Shown: in pieces, positions 34,232-44,660 of the stretch
Numbering within the stretch: the stretch's first letter is position 1
Layout: each line of letters starts with the position of its first letter
Source: Terana coerulea
Lineage: Eukaryota > Basidiomycota > Agaricomycetes > Polyporales > Phanerochaetaceae
NCBI GenBank assembly: GCA_024811115.1
Contig: JAKOGH010000733.1
Location: 248,001 to 312,000 of the forward strand
Length of the DNA stretch: 64,000 bases
Direction: 5' to 3'
Position numbers and translations under genes: made by a program
Notes under the pieces: generated by a model
Databases searched by the model: none
Seen by the model: only the letters and a program-made list of their open reading frames with translations
Told to the model about the DNA's origin: nothing

Positions 34232-34957
34232 ATGCCTTTCACCCTACTGGGAGTCAAAGATTTCCTCAATCTCCGTGCGTGGGCGCTCGCGAAGTCATGG
34301 CCTCATGCGCAAAAATATAGTGCAGGTTTGATATGGTCAGTCCGTGCTTATTGATGAAGTATGTCTACTAACTGTAAGCGAGACATATAGTGCAATACCG
34401 ATGCTGTACACAACTTCATCGCAGCTTGGTGCATACCTCAGCGATTTCTATGTAGCGGCCGCTTTAGCCTCTATGTCTTCGTGCACTTTCGTGATAGTGC
34501 AAGCAAGAATTTGCGCCCAGCAATGGAAATGCATCCAGAACAGCTCAGTCACTCGGACCAAGGTGGAGGAAAGCAGCGAGGGACATTTCACTGCACAATT
34601 TTTCAAGGACACGGTGCCTCTTGCCGCGCCATGGGTATGGCTAGGCTGGTACGTACTTAGTCTCGTCATTAACGGTTAACAAGACTGAGAAATTACGCCA
34701 GGGGACTACTCTTTTCGCGACCTTTTGTATGGTCTCATTGCACAATGTTCCAGACATGCATCCGACCAGAATCCCGCACATACTCCGCCTTGTTATAGTA
34801 CTTCGCTGCGAGGCTCATGCACCCCGCACGCTTCACACAGTGCGTCCCCCTTGCCTTTGGCAGGGAGAGTGTTCCTCATCGTACTATGGACCCTGGGCGC
34901 GGTTCACACCTTGTGGATGGTCGTCCGAGTTACATCCATCATTCGTGCGCACAAGTA
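34232..34957 (+). CDS. Probable multi-pass membrane protein, unrecognised
   Basis: A plausible start is ATG 34232 (MPFTLLGVKDFLNLRAWALA). Later frames hold hydrophobic segments, APWVWLGW near 34,640 and VFLIVLWTLGAVHTLWMVV near 34,870-34,930, ending at TAG 34,957. Candidate introns have donors near 34,330 and 34,648 and an acceptor near 34,701. I do not recognise the family and exon borders are not fully verified. It could be one of the small four-helix membrane proteins common in basidiomycetes. Confidence 0.4.
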
Positions 34958-35237
34958 GTTTTGGCGAGGTGGTGGAGGGTGATAGCAATATACAGGATGT
35001 CTAACATGACGCGCCAACATAGTGGGAACCGCAAATGTGACCACGCACACCGAGCACTCATGATAAATTATGATGCCACTAAATAGGTACGAGTCGAGGA
35101 ACCCGTGTTCAATATTGCCGAATGTCCTCAAAAATCTGAGCAGATGACTATGAGTATCATTCTCTTCCATCTTAAGCAGCGGCGATACACATACCTGCAG
35201 AAGATACCCCTGGGTGACGAGCCGACGGTACTCGGGG

Positions 35238-36137
35238 CTAAGATGATGGAGACGCGTGTTGTGTAGGCTCACCGCCCAGCAAGTGGTCGAGACATACAAC
35301 CTCGAAAACACCTACAATGGTGTCAAGAACTATGGCAACCATAATCAAGACCCTTGGCCCCAGTGGTAAGAACAGTGAGATTTCGGGCGGCTGCGAGTGC
35401 TGAAGAATAGCTTTGGCATGCTCTACGAGGCTGGCAAGCACTTCAAGGATCGAGAGGACCGCCCGAGGACTTTCCAACATGAGCGCGCAGACATACAGGC
35501 CCGCGCAAAAGTACGCTCTTTGAGAACCGTCAGCCTACAGTTGCGGCGCAACCGGAATCCGAGGTACGCACCTGAACGTGGATGCCCACGGAGCCGCTAC
35601 AACAATTTCCGCAGCTCGGTCGTCCTGCACCCGCAGGCTTTCGTCGTCGCCGCGCCGAGTACTTCTGAGAGCGGACTGCATGAACTTCTTGAAGACGCTG
35701 GCTCTTATGATGCTTGATATGCTCCCAATTATGCAAAGAGCGCCAAGTACAACACGGGTGGTCGTCAACCCGAAGGAGAAGAGGAGGCTGGTGACACTAT
35801 GACGAGCATAATTAGCTTCGTGATTAGGCTAGGTGAAAGGTAGGACACTCACCCAATCAGTGAAAAAGAGTGCAGCTGTGCGCTATGATATGACTCTATC
35901 CACTTCTCCAAGCCGCGCTCGCTCGTCAAACTGTCGCTCCCGGCGAAGCTTCGGGACCAGGACAGGCAGCCTTGGACGACCCAGCAGTATACGAACGATT
36001 TGACCAGCTGAAGGACTGTACAGGGTCGTTGGGGCGGGTGGGCTTCTATCTGCATAGACTCGGAGGCAGAAATTTCTGTCATCGCAGAGGCCGGACACGA
36101 CTGTAGGAACGGCTAACGAGGTATGGGGATCACTCAA
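35238..36137 (-). CDS. Possible membrane-protein gene, unrecognised
   Basis: Several minus-strand frames have strongly hydrophobic stretches: VVLGALCIIGSISSII near 35,730 and VLIMVAIVLDTIVGVFEVV near 35,310. They are separated by plausible short introns. Taken together they suggest a multi-pass protein read from about 36,130 downward, possibly extending to about 34,900. No family was recognised and the start is unknown, so it may be a relic. Confidence 0.3.
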
Positions 36138-36785
36138 GTGTTGTCGAGGCTATATTCTCTTGTACCATGAGGATGCTTCCATGAGGATGCTTCTGTGTGT
36201 CCGCATGCTCCCTGCGTGTTACCATGCGAAAGGCGCTCCTCGTTGTACTAGCAATGCATCAATACGGGGTGGCAGTTTGAACGAGGCCTCTCCAAATGAA
36301 ATAAGCACTTGGGACTGACTGGTAAATGGTTGGTCTCACCAAGTCTATTCACCATCTGCACAATGAACCGTATTTTGAGACTTTGAATCGTGATACGAGT
36401 CGCGCAAAATTTTGTTCAGTCTCTACCAGAGGTGAAGGCAAGTCGAGCATGGATTGACATGGCCCTAAGGTCCTGCTTTAGGCCCGTTTACGCATGTGAG
36501 CGGCAGCATGTCATGATGGCTTCTAGTATATAAGGTTTGCAGCGCCTAGTATGAGGGCTATGCAAGCGTTACAGCCTTGGCTGCGCGAGCCAACTTCCAC
36601 CTGATCTCCATGTAAGGGCAATCCAGGTTAACCAACTAGTGCACAGAAATATTAGCCATAAGCATACAAAAGCATAGCAGAAATTGCCCGCCAATCAACC
36701 TGGTCAGCGCCACGAGGATTGGGATCACTCGTAGTAGCCAACAAATCCCTGGATATGATTATTGGTCCGTGAACACATGGGCTGT
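36138..36785. other. Intergenic, no gene recognised
   Basis: Nothing supported on either strand. The last part is 3' flank of the [2Fe-2S] protein gene. Confidence 0.5.
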
Positions 36786-37751
36786 TTATAGTCGGGACGA
36801 GTGAGGCTTCAGCACTTCGCGCATTGCATCCTCTGCGACACTCAACAGCTTCAACTGCTCCTCCTTGTCCAACCCCATCCTTCCTCTCCAGAATGCCGGA
36901 ATGATTGGCTGACTCGTTCCAGGGGAGAATGCTGACGCACGCCGCTCCACGAGCGCAGTGACGATGGATGGGACATCTTCAGGCTTGACGTTCCCCAGCC
37001 ATTCGCCATAAGGAAAGACGAGGACATTGGCCGCATATCTTCAGCGCCCCAATACTAGCGTCAGCAGTGAAAACAGAAAGAATAGAATCAAGACTTACTT
37101 ATGCCCACCGACATGACCCACTGCTCCAACACGTATGCTGGATTCTAACCCTCTCTCCTTGACTTCCTCGCGCAGCTTCTCGTACACCGCTACACCCGTA
37201 GTCCCGCACCGACAATCTCGCTCGCCATGCGTGCAAACGTATATGGCCAAGGGCGTGTCCGCCGCTATAGTCGGATTTGCGCTTTCCAGCAGTGTGATGT
37301 TACTCCGTATAGATTCCGTGGCTTCTTCGAGATTCCCCATCGAGATTACCGGTACTTGCAGCGCAGACTGACCCACGGAGTACACAGTCGCACCGTACGC
37401 CTCCTGGACCCCCTGTTTCCACTCTGGGTACTTTGGCGTTTCTATAGATCCCTTCTCTTGAAGCGAGCCGTCGTGAGACCACGCGAGGTTGACGAGTCCT
37501 GCTTGTCTCGCAATCTTGAGCTGAAGCGTCCGCTGAAGCTTCGAAGGGACCTTGGCAGGGAAGACGGTTGGAGGTATACGAGTGTGTAGCAAGACTAGAA
37601 AAGTATGGTATGCGACTGTCCCTGCTAATGCCTCCGTCGCCTCTGATTTCGTCGAAAAGCTGAACGAGCGGGGTCGCCTGGGCAAGGTTGACTGCAGAAC
37701 AGACCCGCGTAAGGCTCGTCGTAGATGGAGTAGACTGCTGGAGCTAGCCAT
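36786..37751 (-). CDS. Sucrase/ferredoxin-like [2Fe-2S] protein (Apd1/AIM32 type)
   Basis: Two exons (37751-37099 and 37038-36786) join in frame for 301 residues. The cluster-ligand pattern of the Apd1/AIM32 family is complete: two cysteines nine residues apart in CTHGERDCRCG, and two histidines four apart in GHVGGH. VLVFPYGEWLGNVKPEDVP then follows. These proteins have a thioredoxin-like fold and bind a [2Fe-2S] cluster with two Cys and two His. The first 35 residues are rich in Arg, Ser and Leu with no acidic residues before about position 36, which suggests mitochondrial import and so an AIM32-like rather than Apd1-like location. That part is inference. Confidence 0.9.
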
Positions 37752-38224
37752 GTCTTGTGTAGCTTTCGTTGCCGCCTTTCACCGGTGGATGCGGGGGTGG
37801 TCGCGTTGACTCTCGAACTCTGGAGTAGGTTGTGGTCATGGCGGGCGTAAGGAGGCAAGCCTAAGCAAAGCCGGAACACGCCATCGCCCGGCATGGTAGC
37901 ATTCCCACGCCACAACGATGATCGGAAGACAGCTGCTGACACCAGCCTGTGACTCAAACTTGTCTTTAGCTCACACCACTCACAACGCGCACATTGAATT
38001 CTTCGCTCGGGCCAATCAAGAAAGCTGCAATCTCTTTACACTGCTTTGAGCGGAAGCTTCTTTCCCTCCGGTGCCAGCTCCCCTGCCATCAGTAGTCGGA
38101 GTGCACTCGTCCACCAATCGTCGCGCATATGGGGTGCTCGAAAGCTCGCAGACAGGCAAGCGGAATTGGCGCTTAAAGCGGGTATGAAAATTTGTTACGA
38201 TTGAGTTGAACACACATGGCTAAC
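37752..38224. other. Intergenic, no gene recognised
   Basis: Upstream of the [2Fe-2S] protein gene and bordering repeat copy B. The minus frame at 38,016-38,213 has no recognisable feature. Confidence 0.45.
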
Positions 38225-39545
38225 AGATCAAGCAGACAGCGCATGTTGGTTTCCCCACCGAAGGCCTGTCAGCCACGACGGCGGGTACTCATCCTGGAGA
38301 CCACGAAAAGGTCTGCGCCAGGAGGCGCGCCACATCAGTGCGCCTCCCTCCTCCAGGGCCTGTAACTCAGAGTATAAGTCAGCATCCCAAATTTGAATGG
38401 GTCGGCCTCGTTTATCGGGACGCGCGCGCACGGGGGTGTCGGTCGTAGCTAGATGAAGTGGGAGAAAGGGCGATCAGCGCAGCGGGATCCATTCCGATTC
38501 TGCGGAGGAGGTTCAGGGAAATACATGATGTTGTTGAGTTTTCGTTCTTTTCCGGTGCTTTTTTCGTTTTCCCATCCGCACCACCGCCAGCGAGAGACTT
38601 CCACTGCGGTTGCGCACCCCGGACCTTCCGCCTCCCGCCCGTGGCCTCCCATTTTCCACCAAACTCCCCCACACCGGAAACTCAAAGAGGAAGCATGCAC
38701 CACGCACCTGCAGAGACTGGTTCTCCGAGACTTCCTCTCGCACCCCTCCGCTACTTGATGTCACGCAGGCTCCCCGTGGTAAGGCCGCCAGCGGCCGGTC
38801 GACTTTCGTCGACTACGGGTATGCCGTGAGTTGGCGCGCGACACGGAGAGACGCAAGTGCGAAGTCGGACTTGAACCAGGGGCGACGGGCGGCCTTTGCC
38901 TTAGCGGGGGCGACGATGACGAAAACAGCTGCCGGAGCTGGAGCGTCAGAGCCGAGCTGACGCGGTCGACGCAGTCGACGAAGAGGAGGATGTGCGAGCG
39001 AGGTGCATCAAGGACCCATAGACGATGCTAGGATCCCTTTTGGCCTCGTCGAGGGAGATGAGGGGAGGGAAGGCCGTCATAGTGAGTAGATGTGGTGTGG
39101 GGAGGGGTGGGAGTGGTAGCGTTAAGCTGAGGAGAGAGCAGCTTACGGATAGGGTTTTATACCTACAGCAGCTAGCAGTCAGCCACCTCGTCAGCCACCT
39201 CGATCTCGAGCTCCGAGCTCACCAGCCACTTCTCTGCTTCCATTTCTAAAAATAAAGTGAAATTTCCTTGTGATATTCTGCTTCAACGCCTCTTCGCCTG
39301 AGCATCATCAAAGCGTCGGAGGCCAGCCAAGCGCATACCATATGGGTAGCGTCGATCGAGGCTTGCATCGAGATTTGCAGAAGCTTCTTTCCGATCGCAT
39401 AGTTCCTATCCTTCAAAAAGCTCCCGCGGGCTCCGTTGTTTCCGCTTTCTGGGCTGACACTGCTCTCTTGGCGGTGTAAGATTGTTACCAGCCTTCTCGC
39501 ACGAGGCCATGGAAATCGGACAATTGCCTCCTGGAGAATTGAAAG
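38225..39545 (-). repeat. Dispersed repeat, copy B
   Basis: Inverted match of 14,390-17,345. It lacks the 1,703-bp element and the 79-bp hairpin, and so gives the empty-site sequence for both. It has the same TATAAAA (read on the minus strand near 39,155) and the short MTAFPPLISLDEAKRDPS frame starting near 39,080. About 100 bases near 39,315-39,415 have no counterpart in copy A. All open frames here on either strand are shadows of the repeat. Confidence 0.75.
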
Positions 39546-41779
39546 CCAGTTTGCTGGGATCAACTACACAAATACGTAGCATTTGTACTGCATGTAGAGG
39601 CAATGCCCAGCGAGGACCGTAGATCTACGGGTTAGTGGATCATTTCGCCCTATTCATTCCAAAAGTAACTGCACGGCATTGCGGTAGGCTGGGCAGTCCT
39701 TAGCTGATTATCCTGAGAAGTTGCAAAGAATCAATCAAAGCATTCCATAACAGCGTTCAGTACACTCAGCACTTTCCAGCCCGCCCGGGTTCGAGAGATG
39801 GTGCGTGGTCGCGGTGGTTGCGGCGCAGGTTCGCAGACGCCCGACGTCGCGTATTAAGTTTACGCCACAAAGCCACCGCACCGGATGTTTCCGGGCACTC
39901 CAATCTTGCAGCTTTCTTGCTCCAATCTTCAGCGCTTCATCACCAGGTCCGCGTTTGGTCTTCGTACGGAAATACAATCTGGGCAATGAAGCGTATACCA
40001 GGGACGGACATAGCCGGGAGAATTTTGGATGATTTGCCTCCCAAGTAAATGAAGTACGGTTTCCTGGGGATTAAGTACTGAAGTCCCCACTGGAATTGAT
40101 ACAGTACTGACAGTTATAATACAAGTTTGGCAACCGGAAAATTTTTATAAATCGACATATGTACTCGCATGTTGGCTTTATGAGCATGTTAAAAGGTCTT
40201 CTTGATTCTTGGGTCAGGGAGATATTGACTATACGCATGGAGAAGAATCACGATGAAGCTGTGCATAACACCAACAGTGTATTCAACCCCCAGGGCGATC
40301 TTCCATCCAAGAGAAAGGGACGCTGTCGTAGTATTGGGAGAAGTAGTGTCATTGAGCGGCGCCTGCTGAGGCAGCAGGCGTGCGTGCCGAACGTACTCGA
40401 CTAGGCTGGCGAAAAATGACGGACCCGACGAAGGGTCCGACAGAAGGATCTAGCCAACGAGTATGGCAGAAAGAAGCGTCGCACTGCCAGGCTATATGAG
40501 TTGAAGTGACGAGCCAAAAAACATACTGAGCACTCACACTACTGCCCATGTCGCAGGGGCCGCGATGGGTACGGCAGCACGAGCCCTGGCATGGCTATAC
40601 CTGGTCGACCGGACCTTACTTTCTCCTTCGGAGGAGGCGTCAAATGGTGTACTTTGGTGCTCCAGGTCCGTTTCGGTATACGCGGCACTCAGAGCGCTTT
40701 CCCGTCCCAATTCGCACGTTGGTGCGCCCTGGACGAGTTGTTCTAGACGGCGTAATACCAGAGCTTGACATGCGGCGATTACACATGCGATATCAGTGGC
40801 CAAAGCGAGGCCCAGCACAATGTTATTGGATTTGTGCTCGGTGGTCTGGCAGAAGGTAAAGACAACCAGATTGGATAACCTACATCTCCAGAAGGTCAAC
40901 TTCAGTAAATCAACGTAGACTGACGCGGAAAGGAGTACACACATGATCAGTAGCGTGCAGTACCATATAACCAGTGTCCACAATTTCCCCGCTCCTCAAC
41001 GCTCTGCTCGGATGCATACACAAGGCAAGAGAACAAAGGGAGACGGTGTAGGTAGAGAGTGAGGAAAGGTAACAGCGCAGTAAGGCGAGAGGGATCAGTG
41101 GAAGTAGGTGCAAAAGATTGGCCTTGGTTGTGTGCGTGAAGCTGGTATACATCCATCTAGGTAGCCAAGGTGTCGACTTGTGTGCCATCGGTTTATGTAT
41201 GTACTGTGAATGAAACAGGTGGACGGTGCGGCATGAATGAAACAACTAGACATTGCGTTTGAATGAAACGACTGGAACTGGACAGTACGGTTTGAATGAA
41301 ACAACTTGAACCCTGCCAGACGGGTTACTACATTTGGACGCTTACATAATGCTCTGTGTTCTGTTTCTTGCTCGGACTTGCTCCCTCTTCCTTGGTCGCA
41401 ACCCACCCCCTCGTCGTACCCTCATGTACCCCCATTGCTCGTTCTTAGGCAATAGAGCGCGATCCAGTTAAGCTGTGTGATTGCGCGACCCTCAGTGTTT
41501 ACGGCCGGCCAGCGGTCTTCCAACCTGAGTGCGGTTTGAATGAAACAAACTGCACAGTGCTGCTTGGATCAAACAAGTGGACAGTGCTGCGACCGAATGA
41601 CCGCGAGCTGTCGTGAAACAGGTTGAGTAGTGCCCAATTCAGGCTTGTTGCATACTCTTCGTGTGTTATAATATACCACTGGCCGGCTGTAACCGTTTAT
41701 CTACCTGCACAACATTGTCATTCGTGAGATGGTCATCATTGATAAGATTCTCGTACAATGTCCCTAATTGGAGATCACT
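39546..41779. other. Gene-poor stretch with a membrane-protein remnant
   Basis: A minus frame at 40,534-40,983 has two hydrophobic stretches, TLVIWYCTLLIMCVLLSASV and IVLGLALATDIACVIAACQA. The second resembles a helix of basidiomycete DUF6534-type membrane proteins, but no complete gene could be assembled, so it may be a fragment. The rest is non-coding as far as I can see, apart from the tandem repeat at 41,208-41,602. Confidence 0.35.
41208..41602 (+). repeat. Degenerate tandem repeat, period about 26-33 bp
   Basis: Units starting GAATGAAACAAC lie at 41,208, 41,235, 41,261 and 41,294, then again at 41,538, 41,566 and 41,595 with more change. Between units stands GGACAGTGCGGTTT or a variant. 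About 220 bases of unrelated sequence separate the two groups. Confidence 0.75.
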
Positions 41780-42909
41780 CTATACAATCTTCACACTCCA
41801 TACCAGCATCTGCGTCTGTCCTCGGGCCTGGAACACGTTACGTTGAAAGCCCTCAGTCAGCTCGGCTCGAACAACCACGTTCTTCTCCGCGAACTCTGGG
41901 GACTCGATTGTGGCGAAGACCTTCTTCCACAGCAGCGGCCAGCTGGCAGGCGAATGGCCATAGCGCAATCTGCAAGCAATGGTGAAACGGACGTATCTGA
42001 ATGACCGCGGTGGGACTCACCTTCCCAGATGATCGTCAATATACCCCGCCTCCGGCAACCCCTGATGCCTGCCAAAGATGATCGCGCCCGGCCGACGCTT
42101 GACGAGACTCGCAACACGCAGCGCAAGGGCATACTGCGTCGCTTCGTCAAACAAGTGGAACAGCGCGCCGGTGTAGAAGTGCGTGAGGGTGTCGTACAGC
42201 TGCACGAGGCTCGACATGCTGAGCGGCTCGAAGAAGCCGGGCGCCTTGTCGGCCAGGTGGTCGGGGGACGGGTACGGCACCTCGAAGATGTCGGAGGCGA
42301 AGAAGTGGATGGAGCAGCGGCCTTTGTCGTTGTAGAGCTTGTAGCCGTAGTCGATGAACTCTTGGCGCAGGTCGCAGCCCAGGACGTACTCTGGGTGGTA
42401 GCCATCGGCGACGAGCTTGCGAACATCCGTCCCCACTGTAAATGCTTAGTTAATAGAGACAACGCGTGGGTGTCGTGGCACGTACTACAACACCCCAAGT
42501 CCAGGAAAGTCGTTGTTCCAGTTTTCCCCGCGGCGAGCACCTCCGGGTAGATCGGATTCGCAGCCATGAACAAACTGACGAAATGGAAGCCACGGATACA
42601 TGGATATGCATGTTCCTTGCTGTTCAAAAGTGATTCAGATAGTGCTGACAGGTATGTCGAGTGCTTGAAACCCTACTATGCTCTGGATACTGCATTCAGC
42701 GGCTGAGTAGCCTGCAGGAAATGTGACACTCACTCCTTCTGCACCTCTAGTATCTTGGACTTCAGCTCCTCGTCGTCTTCGCTTATGTGCTTGTGCAAGA
42801 ACTCCTTCTCGGTGTCGGAGAGAGAAAGTAACGACTCGTCCAGAGGCGGGATGACGGACGGGTCGAGCTTGATCTCTCGAGTAATCTGAGGGTCTAAGTC
42901 GCCAGGCAT
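41780..42909 (-). CDS. Class I SAM-dependent methyltransferase
   Basis: Four exons (42909-42734, 42619-42486, 42435-42021, 41969-41780) join in frame for 304 residues. The SAM-binding motif I is TTTFLDLGCCMGTDVRKL, split by an intron after the second Cys. Motif II is near YVLGCDLRQEFIDYG. The layout, with PCIRGFHFVSLFM before motif I, is that of fungal small-molecule methyltransferases such as those in terpenoid clusters (AusD-like). No other biosynthetic genes lie nearby, so a stand-alone role is likely and the substrate is unknown. The last exon (RYGHSPASWPLLWKKVF) is conserved in style and completes the fold. Confidence 0.88.
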
Positions 42910-43580
42910 GTCTGCTCAATCGTCGGATATGCGAGATATAGTACCGGCGGCGAAGGTGGAGTCTTGGTCTTCGGAGGGCCGTGCGACGGGAAAGTTGAAA
43001 CTGATAAGGTCGTAAGTGGGCACCTTGAAGCCTGAGGAGCGGTTGCGGGTGGTGTGAACGCTAGTAGCACGTCATATCCCAGAGGCACATCGGAATGATA
43101 TGCTCCCATGTGTGCTACCGTGGCAAACATGGCCCTCCATTTCCGTCAGTCAAGGCTATAACGAGGAGGCCAAGTGGTGAAGGGGACGAGCAGGCGAGAA
43201 GACTACCGTAGGCGCTTCAGAGCAGAAGGCTTGGAGGCGCATCATTCGCGATGGCGCATCAACGAATCAATCCTGGCCGCCGTATGCCACTTGCGCACTG
43301 CTGTCACCTACAGTACCCATATGGTGAGTATCTTGTCATTGGCTACAATTTTGCGGTATGGTATAAGGATTGAATGCTCTTGGAGGTTGCTGGCAAGTTG
43401 CTGCCACTAGCTGCAGTGCTATGTCTGGCTCTAGTGGGTGAACCTTGTGTCGACACGGTGTTTTGACAATGTCGCGGTTGAGGTGAGCATAATAGACTAC
43501 CGACTATCGAACGCACATTTCTATTGAACTCTGCAGTGAATGATCTCAAACGGAAGAATTCTACGTCTTCTGCGATTCTA
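42910..43580. other. Upstream of the methyltransferase; no gene recognised
   Basis: A minus frame at 42,894-43,130 overlaps the methyltransferase start in another frame and has no domain. The plus frame at 43,174-43,410 is also unsupported. Confidence 0.45.
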
Positions 43581-44126
43581 TCAGTCGTGTTCCGCATTCT
43601 GCCCTTCAGCATCCGAGTCGACCTGATCAACATCCGATCCATCCTCGCTGTGTTGCGACCCCTGCTGGGTCGCCTCCTCCACTTCTTCCTCCTCAATTCG
43701 CTCTTGCCGTGCTATCCGGGCAGCTTGGTACGCCTCGTTGTCTCTCCGCTCCTTTTTCAAATACAGCTCCTCCAGGGCCCGCACCCGCCTCTGGACAAGC
43801 TCGGTCGCGAACGTGTTCCCAGGGATGGGGTGCTCCGCGAACAGCTGCGCAATCATCCGCGGCTCGGGCCAGTATTCCGGTGCGGCGGGCACGGCAGGCG
43901 CGGTGGGCGCCATCGCCGCCGCCACCTCGTCGATCTCGGTGTCCGTGCGCACGAGGGCGGGAGCCCTCCGCGGTACCGCTACGTGGCCCCTCGCGCCGAC
44001 GAGTTCTTCCGTATCCGTCCTCGCTAGGGAACCAGACGACCCGTTGGCTGCCAGTCCAGGCTGCGTGTCCTGCCGTGCGACCCGCGCCACGGTGCTTATA
44101 GGTTTTCTACGATCGATGAACGACAT
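43581..44126 (-). CDS. Unknown protein with charged coiled-coil C-terminus
   Basis: A single uninterrupted frame of 181 residues runs from ATG 44126. The N-terminal half is low-complexity and contains Ala/Pro-rich stretches. The middle has EYWPEPRMIAQLFAEHPIPG, which looks folded. Next comes a charged helical stretch (ERRDNEAYQAARIARQERIE), and the end is very acidic (EEEVEEATQQGSQHSEDGSD). A TATA-like element lies about 110 bases upstream. I do not recognise the family. Lack of introns is unusual here but fits the short length. Confidence 0.6.
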   Translation of the reverse strand: MSFIDRRKPISTVARVARQDTQPGLAANGSSGSLARTDTEELVGARGHVAVPRRAPALVRTDTEIDEVAAAMAPTAPAVPAAPEYWPEPRMIAQLFAEHPIPGNTFATELVQRRVRALEELYLKKERRDNEAYQAARIARQERIEEEEVEEATQQGSQHSEDGSDVDQVDSDAEGQNAEHD

Positions 44127-44235
44127 GTTGATAGGTTGTAAGAGAGGTGGACTAGTACGGTGTAACTTGACTTTTTCCCTGGAGCCGACCTCGGGAGTGG
44201 TTGAAGGTGATGTGGGCTGCGGTTGAGATCATTTT

Positions 44236-44247
44236 GCTTTTATATAG
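44236..44247 (-). promoter_or_regulatory. Possible TATA box of the unknown gene at 43,581
   Basis: CCTATATAAAAG read on the minus strand, about 110 bases upstream of ATG 44126. It is a strong match to a TATA element, with no other support. Confidence 0.4.
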
Positions 44248-44623
44248 GCGAGGCACGGTGGCCACGCTAGGACCAGTGCATAGCCCGCGGCCACCACAAG
44301 GCTAAAAGGACCATGCGCCACGTATGTCGATAAACACTGCACCCTTGTCCATTAATGACTCACCACAACACGGGCTTGCAGTGCTCAGAACACTGGTAGG
44401 GCTTCGCAGCGTCACTCGGTCGCTGAACGCGCGAGGCCCGTCTTACTATTGATATTGAGTGACCCGATTTTGCCTAAAGCTGTAAACAGTTTCAAAGGGC
44501 ACTCAAAGCAACTGGCTGGGAGCCCTGTACATGCTGCAACTCTCACAAAAAGGGATACAAAGCAATGGGCAGGGTGAGCAGCCAATCTTCTTGCTCTTTG
44601 CTTTGCCCAAAACTGAGTCAGAA

Positions 44624-44660
44624 TCCTTCGAGCCGGGATCGAACCAGCGACTTATACAGT
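44624..44660 (-). pseudogene. 3' half of a tRNA, tRNA-Tyr-like fragment
   Basis: Read on the minus strand, GTCGCTGGTTCGATCCCGGC forms a full T arm (GCTGG pairs with CCGGC), followed by TCGAAGGA, an acceptor 3' strand. This closely resembles the 3' half of eukaryotic tRNA-Tyr as I remember it. CTGTA just upstream would even contain a GTA anticodon. No matching CCTTCGA 5' acceptor strand or A box was found in the preceding 100 or so bases, so it is a fragment. It explains the chance plus-strand frame through this spot. Confidence 0.55.

Noticed and set aside
41857..42627. 256-codon minus frame across the methyltransferase
   Set aside because: It begins in the true frame of exon 2 but then reads through an intron into a wrong frame (Ser/Thr-rich). 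The spliced four-exon model has agreeing phases and proper SAM motifs.
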